Assembly (NCBI GenBank): GCA_938039295.1
Contig: CALHUY010000078.1
Location: forward strand, 1-11,049
DNA: 11,049 nucleotides
Reading direction: 5' to 3'
Origin: an uncultured Solobacterium sp.
GTDB lineage: Bacteria > Bacillota_I > Bacilli_A > Erysipelotrichales > Erysipelotrichaceae
The translations under genes were made by a program, and so were the position numbers. Below the pieces are notes generated by a model. It ran no database searches. It was given only the letters and a program-made list of their open reading frames with translations, and was not told the DNA's origin. Below are positions 6,762-11,049 of the stretch, in pieces; positions within the stretch are counted from its first letter, which is position 1, and each line of letters starts with the position of its first letter.

Positions 6762-8021
6762 ATGAAAGAAATTATTACTCTTGGCGGTCTATTTTTAGAA
6801 GGGTTATTATCGTTCTTCTCACCATGTATTCTTCCACTTGTTCCGTTATACATTGGCTACCTTACACAGGGGTCCATGATGACAGACGAAAATGGACAGG
6901 TACGTTATGATCGAATGAAAACACTTATTCTAACAATCGGATTTGTCTTAGGAATCTCGACAGTGTTCGTGATTGCAGGACTTGGATCTAGTGCACTAGC
7001 AGCTGTATTCAAGCAATACACATTGCAGTTTCAAATTGCAGGTGGTGTATTACTAGTTATCCTTGGTCTAGCAAATCTACACATTATCAATATTCCTTTC
7101 TTGAATCAGACACACCAAAAGACAATGCGTGTAGAAGGTGGAATGACTTTCTTCAAAGCATTTGCATTGGGATTTGTGTTTAGTTTTGCATGGTCTCCAT
7201 GCGTAGGCCCATTATTGGCACAAGCAATCTTACTAGCATCTACTGCTACAAATGGACTTGGTTGGCTATATATTGCGGCTTATGCATTAGGATTCATCGT
7301 TATCTTCTTACTCATTGGATTCTTTACAGAAGAAATATTGAATCTAATCAAACGTAATAAGAATATTGTGAAGTATACAGGTATCGCAAGTGGAGTTCTT
7401 GTCTTGGCAATGGGATGCTTTATGTTATTCCGTGGTTTCAGCACAATGAATGTTCTCCAAAATAGTGGTTCTTCAGCACCAGCTGAAACAACAACAGTAG
7501 ATGATTCCAAATCAAAGGAAGATACTTCTACAAAAGAAGATACTTCAAACAAGGAAGATACATCTTCAAAAGAAAATTCAGATTCATCTTCCCAAACTGC
7601 AATTGAAAAGTACAACTTCGCGTTAGTGGATGGTGAAGGTAATGTTCATAATCTTAGCGATTACAAGGGAAAGACAATTGTCATGAACTTCTTTGGCACA
7701 TGGTGCCATTACTGTAACGAAGAATTCGGAAGTTTACAGAAGATTAGTGATGAGATGAAGGATGATGTTCAAGTACTCATGATTGCGGCTCCTGGCCTGA
7801 ATGGTGAGGGTACTGTCTCTTACGTTGAGGAGTACATGAAGAAAAAGGGATATAACTTTACAATTCTGTATGACACAACTTTAGAGATGACAAGAACGTA
7901 TAAGGTTAGTGGTTATCCAACAACGTATGTTGTTCGTCCATCTGGTGAATTCTTAGGATATGTACCAGGCTATGTATCTGAAGAACAAATGCGTAACTTT
8001 ATTAAGTCAGCACAGGAATAG
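6762..8021 (+). CDS. CcdA-like thiol-disulfide transporter fused to a thioredoxin-like domain
   Basis: This 419-residue membrane protein combines an electron importer and its extracytoplasmic partner. Residues 1-225 form a CcdA/DsbD-type domain with six hydrophobic helices (about 5-30, 55-80, 88-110, 132-160, 168-190, 203-224) and the two redox cysteines in SPCILPL (Cys22) and SPCVGPL (Cys147). A Ser/Lys/Glu/Thr-rich linker (234-279) contains three KEDTS repeats. Residues 280-419 are a TlpA/ResA-like thioredoxin domain with FFGTWCHYC (310-318; Cys315, Cys318) and the cis-proline in SGYPTTYVV (383-391; Pro386). In this family, CcdA passes reducing equivalents from cytoplasmic thioredoxin across the membrane; the tethered domain would hand them to outside substrates such as oxidised cysteine or methionine-sulfoxide reductases, or apocytochrome c. 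No cytochrome or Msr gene is nearby, so the substrate is unknown. The ribosome binding site is modest (GGCGG at 6753-6757). It is the last gene of the malQ cluster. Confidence 0.92.
   Translation: MKEIITLGGLFLEGLLSFFSPCILPLVPLYIGYLTQGSMMTDENGQVRYDRMKTLILTIGFVLGISTVFVIAGLGSSALAAVFKQYTLQFQIAGGVLLVILGLANLHIINIPFLNQTHQKTMRVEGGMTFFKAFALGFVFSFAWSPCVGPLLAQAILLASTATNGLGWLYIAAYALGFIVIFLLIGFFTEEILNLIKRNKNIVKYTGIASGVLVLAMGCFMLFRGFSTMNVLQNSGSSAPAETTTVDDSKSKEDTSTKEDTSNKEDTSSKENSDSSSQTAIEKYNFALVDGEGNVHNLSDYKGKTIVMNFFGTWCHYCNEEFGSLQKISDEMKDDVQVLMIAAPGLNGEGTVSYVEEYMKKKGYNFTILYDTTLEMTRTYKVSGYPTTYVVRPSGEFLGYVPGYVSEEQMRNFIKSAQE
7515..7568 (+). repeat. Three tandem 18-bp repeats in the CcdA-thioredoxin linker
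   Basis: Three near-identical in-frame 18-nt units begin at 7515, 7533 and 7551, each reading AAG/AAA GAA GAT ACW TCW plus a variable codon and the next lysine. They encode KEDTS at residues 252-256, 258-262 and 264-268. A degenerate fourth unit (KENSD) follows. The repeats make a hydrophilic, unstructured spacer between membrane and thioredoxin domains. Confidence 0.85.
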
Positions 8022-8055
8022 TAAAAAAATTATCCACATTCGTGTAAACGAATAT

Positions 8056-8089
8056 AAGGTGATTCATATATGTTGTGAATCACCTTTTT
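8056..8089 (+). terminator. Rho-independent terminator of the malQ-uppP-ccdA cluster
   Basis: A perfect 11-bp stem, AAGGTGATTCA at 8056-8066 and TGAATCACCTT at 8076-8086, with a 9-nt loop, runs into five T at 8085-8089. It lies 35 bp after the CcdA-thioredoxin stop. Confidence 0.85.
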
Positions 8090-8336
8090 ATAATTTGTAT
8101 CTAGATGTGACACCAATTATTAATTAACTATTAAGAATGACTTTTTGCGATGTGAAACAAGTATTATTTTATTGATGTTCGGATATGATAAATGAGTATA
8201 TATGTAAGCGTTTTTTCTTCATGCAAAAAATGTTGTACATGCCAAGTATGTAGATGATTACGAATGGAAGAATTTGTAAGAATCAAAAAAGATTTACACA
8301 ACAGTTTCAATCAATCAGATACGTAAGGAGATAGCA
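8090..8336. other. Long upstream region of the surface-protein gene
   Basis: This part of the 315-bp gap between the CcdA-thioredoxin gene and the surface protein gene has no open frame worth calling and no tRNA or riboswitch that I recognise. It is A/T rich. It holds the possible promoter and cre-like site at 8172-8216, and ends in the ribosome binding site AAGGAG at 8325-8330, 6 nt before the ATG at 8337. Confidence 0.6.
8172..8216 (+). promoter_or_regulatory. Candidate promoter with overlapping cre-like site
   Basis: TTGATG at 8172-8177 and TATATA at 8197-8202 are 19 bp apart (18 if GTATAT is used), a slightly long but possible promoter. TGTAAGCGTTTTTT at 8203-8216 directly follows and matches the catabolite-responsive element consensus TGWAANCGNTNWCA at 12 of 14 positions, failing at the final CA. 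A CcpA-type protein there would cover the transcription start and repress. An alternative -10, TATGAT at 8184-8189, lacks a good -35. The leader would be about 125 nt. Confidence 0.35.
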
Positions 8337-10106
8337 ATGAAAGCAAAAAATCTAATCCGCACGCTAAGTGCCCTAGTGTTTGCGATAGGTATGTTGTTTC
8401 ATACAACAGGAATTCATGTACATGCAGCACCAGGATTCACTGTAACAAATACCGCAACGATACAGACATCCCAAGCAAACGACTACTCATCACAAATCCA
8501 ATTTAATATCCACGCTGAAGTAACAGGTCAAGTTCATGCGGGCGATACCATTCGCTATGACTTTGAAAACATCAATATTAACCCATTAAATGGGCTTGAT
8601 GTTACAACGACAGACGCGACTGGTGCGAAAAAAGTAATTGGTAAGTTAAGTGTACATTATGAAGATCACTATGTAGATACATTTAGTGATGTCATCAATC
8701 CAACTTATGACAATAAGTATACTGAGAATACATACTTAACTGTTACCTTCAATGGTGAATATGATGAAGTTAACTTTGATATTGGTGGAAACGTTCGCTC
8801 GAATCACTTTATTAAGAATCAAGCTCATAACCGTGTAGCGAAGATTCTCTATGATGGAACAGAACTAGCGAGTAATTCACAAAACGTTCCAGGACGTACA
8901 TTCCAAAATAAAGTTCCAACATTCTTGGTGTTGGATGGCACAATCAACTTAGAGACAAACTCCTCAGATGAAATTCGTGCTGCAACTCTAACACCAAGTG
9001 GTTATTCTTCAGGCAGTAACAACCCTGATAGTACACCACTAAAGCCAGGTGATGTTCTGACTTATGAACTAACAGATGGAAAAGTTGAATTCGATACAAC
9101 ACGGATTGCGGTAGGTACAGAAGCAAATGCTCAAAACTTCCGCTTTATGACAGCTGATACAGCAGCCACACGTGCAAATGGAAATGGTGTAGTATTCTTC
9201 CCTAAGAGGAGGGTAAAGACAAAGATTCTTTCAATTGAACCAACAAAGGTGGTCGTTCAAATTATTAGTATGGATGACGAAAATATTGCGGCACAATATC
9301 GTTTAGGACCAGATTTACCAATCATCGTAAAGGATACTTCGACCGTTACAAATAACACCCTTCCTGTAGCGCTCAAAGCACAAATTAATAATGAAGCACC
9401 TAAGACTTCACAGCATAATCTTACGGTGAATGGTGGTACATTAAGTTCAAATGCAAGACGTGCACCTAGAGGTAATGTCGTTAGTAAGTACGTAGATCAA
9501 GCAGGTAATGAATTAGCACCACAGGAAACAGTCATTACAAATGGTCTTGAAAATGCGGCATATACTGCAACAGAAAAGACAATCGCTGGATATGAACTTG
9601 TAGAAACACCAGCTAATGTAACAGGTAAAGTCATCGGTAATACAACGATTGAAGTAATCTTTGTATATCGTCAACTAAAGACATTTGAAGTAAAGAAAGT
9701 TTGGGCAGATCCAACTCATACACTTGATGAAGTAACATTACATGTTTTAGCAAATGGAATTGAAACAGGTAGTCCAATTGTATTAAACGCGACAAATAAC
9801 TGGAAAGAGACAGTTACAATGCCAGTTACAGATATGCAAGGAAATGTGATTAACTACAGTGTAACGGAAGATACTTATACAAATTACACTGCAAGTGTGG
9901 AAGGCAATCTTACAGACGGTTTTACGGTTACAAATACATATGCACCAACACCTACACCGGCACCTGTACAGCCTACACCAGCACCAAGTAAACCTACACC
10001 AAAGACATCTGATGCAACAAATATATTGATGTATGGTGCTATAGGAATTGGGGCATTCTGTATCGCTGCACTGATTCTTGCAGGTAAGTTAAAACAAGGA
10101 AAATAA
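8337..10106 (+). CDS. Cell-wall-anchored surface protein with MucBP-like and Cna_B-like domains
   Basis: This 589-residue protein has a signal peptide (1-30, cleavage probably after VHA). Residues 31-375 form a beta-rich, Thr/Asn-rich region I cannot assign; by position it is the likely binding part, perhaps one or two Ig-like adhesin folds. Residues 378-446 resemble a MucBP repeat (GNVVSKYVDQAGNEL to TTIEVIFVYRQ). Residues 448-536 resemble a Cna_B stalk domain with the elements for a Lys-Asn isopeptide bond: VKKVW (Lys453 or Lys454), YSVTE (Glu511) and TVTNTY (Asn533). A Pro/Thr-rich wall spacer (536-555) leads to PKTSD (555-559), a hydrophobic helix (about 562-582) and a short basic tail KLKQGK. 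This is the layout of a sortase substrate, but the motif reads T-P-K-T-S where LPXTG is usual. It is monocistronic, between its own upstream region and terminator. Adhesin function is inferred from architecture; the ligand is unknown. Confidence 0.85.
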   Translation: MKAKNLIRTLSALVFAIGMLFHTTGIHVHAAPGFTVTNTATIQTSQANDYSSQIQFNIHAEVTGQVHAGDTIRYDFENININPLNGLDVTTTDATGAKKVIGKLSVHYEDHYVDTFSDVINPTYDNKYTENTYLTVTFNGEYDEVNFDIGGNVRSNHFIKNQAHNRVAKILYDGTELASNSQNVPGRTFQNKVPTFLVLDGTINLETNSSDEIRAATLTPSGYSSGSNNPDSTPLKPGDVLTYELTDGKVEFDTTRIAVGTEANAQNFRFMTADTAATRANGNGVVFFPKRRVKTKILSIEPTKVVVQIISMDDENIAAQYRLGPDLPIIVKDTSTVTNNTLPVALKAQINNEAPKTSQHNLTVNGGTLSSNARRAPRGNVVSKYVDQAGNELAPQETVITNGLENAAYTATEKTIAGYELVETPANVTGKVIGNTTIEVIFVYRQLKTFEVKKVWADPTHTLDEVTLHVLANGIETGSPIVLNATNNWKETVTMPVTDMQGNVINYSVTEDTYTNYTASVEGNLTDGFTVTNTYAPTPTPAPVQPTPAPSKPTPKTSDATNILMYGAIGIGAFCIAALILAGKLKQGK

Positions 10107-10114
10107 ACTAAATG

Positions 10115-10139
10115 AAAAACCTTCGAAAGAAGGTTTTTT
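10115..10139 (+). terminator. Rho-independent terminator of the surface-protein gene
   Basis: A perfect 10-bp stem, AAAAACCTTC at 10115-10124 and GAAGGTTTTT at 10129-10138, is closed by a GAAA tetraloop and has a six-T tail (10134-10139). It begins 8 nt after the stop and ends 3 nt before the -35 box of the next gene. Confidence 0.9.
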
Positions 10140-10142
10140 CTC

Positions 10143-10171
10143 TTGACACTTTGTAAACGCTAACATATTAT
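10143..10171 (+). promoter_or_regulatory. Strong promoter of the LacI-family gene with a cre/LacI-type site in the spacer
   Basis: TTGACA (10143-10148, perfect) and TATTAT (10166-10171, one mismatch) are exactly 17 bp apart. The spacer is almost filled by TGTAAACGCTAACA (10152-10165), which matches TGWAAACGNTNWCA at all 14 positions. A protein bound there would block RNA polymerase directly. It could be CcpA or the LacI-family product itself, since both families recognise such sequences. Confidence 0.75.
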
Positions 10172-10183
10172 TTTGATGTATCC

Positions 10184-10210
10184 TGTAAACGTTTCCGTAA
10201 ACGGTTACGA
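10184..10210 (+). promoter_or_regulatory. Two more GTAAACG operator-like sites in the leader
   Basis: TGTAAACGTTTCCG at 10184-10197 matches the cre consensus at 12 of 14 positions. It is followed by the imperfect palindrome CGTAAACGGTTACG at 10196-10209, with 5-bp arms CGTAA and TTACG. Together with the promoter site there are three copies of GTAAACG (10153, 10185, 10197) before one gene. Such clustering suggests autoregulation, but the binding protein is unproven. Confidence 0.5.
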
Positions 10211-10226
10211 GTAAAAAGGGGTTTGA

Positions 10227-11049
10227 ATGACGACTATAAAAGATATTGCACGCATATCAGGATATAGCATTGGAACAGTTTCCAGAGTTATAAATAACCA
10301 TCCAGATGTTAGTGCGATAGCAAAGAAAAAAATTGAAAAGGTAATCAAGGACGAAAAGTTTGAGCCAAACTCTAATGCAAAACTTTTAAAGCAATCTGCA
10401 GCATCCGCAATTACGATTTTGATTAAGGGATTGCATAATGCCTTCTTCAGCATCATTGTCGAAAAGATGCAAAGTTATCTGCAGGAAAGTGGAGAAGATG
10501 TCTCCGTTGTCTATTTAGATGAACTTGAAAACGAAGTTGAAGTGGCAATACGCATATGTAGTGAGAAGAAACCAAAGGGCTTAATCTTCTTGGGTGGAAA
10601 TCAAAAGTATTTCCGTGAATCATTTGCGAGTATTAAAGTGCCATGCGTACTATGTTCAGAAAGTGCAGCAGGGATGAAGTTTAGTAATCTCTCCAGTTTT
10701 ACAACAGATGATAGAGAAGCTGCACGTGCAGCAGCGGAATACTTAATCCGATCAGGGCACAGAAAGATTGGCATTGTATGTGGATCGGCTGTCTCTGAAG
10801 CGGGATTAATTGGCTCTAAACGTGTAGAGAGTGCAATTGCGGTGTTTAAAGAACACAAGATACCGTTTGATAAACGCAAGCAGTTCGTACCAGGAAAGTT
10901 TTCACTTGAAGATGGATATAACGGAACCTTGAAACTATTGGACCGCTATCCAGAAGTTACCGCAATCTACGCAGTCAGTGACGTTGTAGCACTTGGTGCA
11001 CTACGTGCAATTAATGATTGTAAGTTAAAGGTTCCAAAAGATATATCGA
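10227..11049 (+). CDS. LacI/GalR-family transcriptional regulator, 3' end outside window
   Basis: The frame is open from the ATG at 10227 to the right edge, giving the first 274 residues of a protein that should be about 330-340. The ribosome binding site AAAAAGGGG at 10213-10221 supports the start. My translation opens MTTIKDIARISGYSIGTVSRV, the typical LacI helix-turn-helix (residues 3-23), followed by NNHPDVS and the hinge segment FEPNSNAKLLKQ (44-55). A periplasmic-binding-protein-like ligand domain follows, with recognisable FFSIIVEKMQ (73-82), KPKGLIFLGG (114-123), AAEYLIRSGHRKIGIVCG (169-186) and AIYAVSDVVALGALRAI (247-263). It should bind operators as a dimer or tetramer and respond to a sugar or sugar phosphate. 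The effector and targets cannot be told from this part, and downstream genes are not visible. The promoter carries three LacI/cre-type sites, which points to autoregulation or catabolite control. Confidence 0.93.
   Translation, partial: MTTIKDIARISGYSIGTVSRVINNHPDVSAIAKKKIEKVIKDEKFEPNSNAKLLKQSAASAITILIKGLHNAFFSIIVEKMQSYLQESGEDVSVVYLDELENEVEVAIRICSEKKPKGLIFLGGNQKYFRESFASIKVPCVLCSESAAGMKFSNLSSFTTDDREAARAAAEYLIRSGHRKIGIVCGSAVSEAGLIGSKRVESAIAVFKEHKIPFDKRKQFVPGKFSLEDGYNGTLKLLDRYPEVTAIYAVSDVVALGALRAINDCKLKVPKDIS

Noticed and set aside
7280..7615. 111-codon open frame on the minus strand inside the CcdA-thioredoxin gene
   Set aside because: It is an antisense shadow created by the helices and the Ser/Glu-rich linker; no independent support.
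8043..8056. Cre-like TGTAAACGAATATA after the CcdA-thioredoxin gene
   Set aside because: It matches 12 of 14 consensus positions but lies between a stop codon and a terminator, far from any promoter; chance in A/T-rich sequence is more likely.
8203..8235. Possible hairpin between GTTTTTT and AAAAAAT near 8210-8231
   Set aside because: The stem is only A-T pairs without a GC core, so neither a terminator nor a structured RNA can be supported.
10205..10879. Two minus-strand open frames (10205-10456 and 10601-10879) at the right edge
   Set aside because: Both lie opposite the LacI-family gene, whose plus-strand frame is open to the edge with a clear DNA-binding domain.

Overview
The window looks like a chromosomal segment of a low-GC Gram-positive bacterium (Bacillota). 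Support comes from AGGAGG-type ribosome binding sites before most genes, U-tailed hairpin terminators, a lipobox lipoprotein, and a large secreted protein ending in a sortase-like cell-wall anchor. HU, the compact GlgP and the S-for-G anchor motif suggest Erysipelotrichia or a relative. That placement is an impression from protein style and was not tested by a search.

Layout from left to right: (1) the 3' part of a secreted-type DNA/RNA non-specific endonuclease (plus, enters from the left edge). (2) A small FMN-binding-domain lipoprotein with a flavinylation motif (plus, own terminator). (3) The nucleoid protein HU (plus, own promoter and terminator). (4) A minus-strand pair, glycogen/maltodextrin phosphorylase followed by a cyclophilin peptidyl-prolyl isomerase, with the stop codon of the first inside the ribosome binding site of the second. 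(5) A divergent plus-strand cluster of 4-alpha-glucanotransferase (malQ), undecaprenyl-diphosphatase (uppP) and a CcdA-thioredoxin fusion, with gaps of only 14 and 12 bp, closed by a terminator. (6) A 315-bp gap with a terminator and a possible cre-controlled promoter. (7) A 589-residue cell-wall-anchored surface protein with MucBP-like and Cna_B-like domains. (8) The 5' part of a LacI-family regulator, cut by the right edge, with a near-consensus promoter carrying operator-like GTAAACG motifs.

The clearest functional unit is the divergent glgP/malQ locus: MalQ disproportionates maltodextrins and GlgP phosphorolyses alpha-1,4-glucans to glucose-1-phosphate. The two share a 132-bp control region with a 19-bp inverted repeat at the glgP -35 region. 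The genes carried with them (isomerase, UppP, CcdA-thioredoxin) deal with protein folding, cell-wall lipid recycling and extracytoplasmic thiol redox, so the operons mix carbon metabolism with envelope functions.

I found no rRNA or tRNA gene, CRISPR array, insertion sequence or phage gene, and no convincing new multi-gene system. The best leads are regulatory (the glgP/malQ operator and the cre-like sites in the lacI-type promoter) and envelope-related (the stand-alone FMN lipoprotein, the unusual anchor motif, and the unrecognised N-terminal half of the surface protein).
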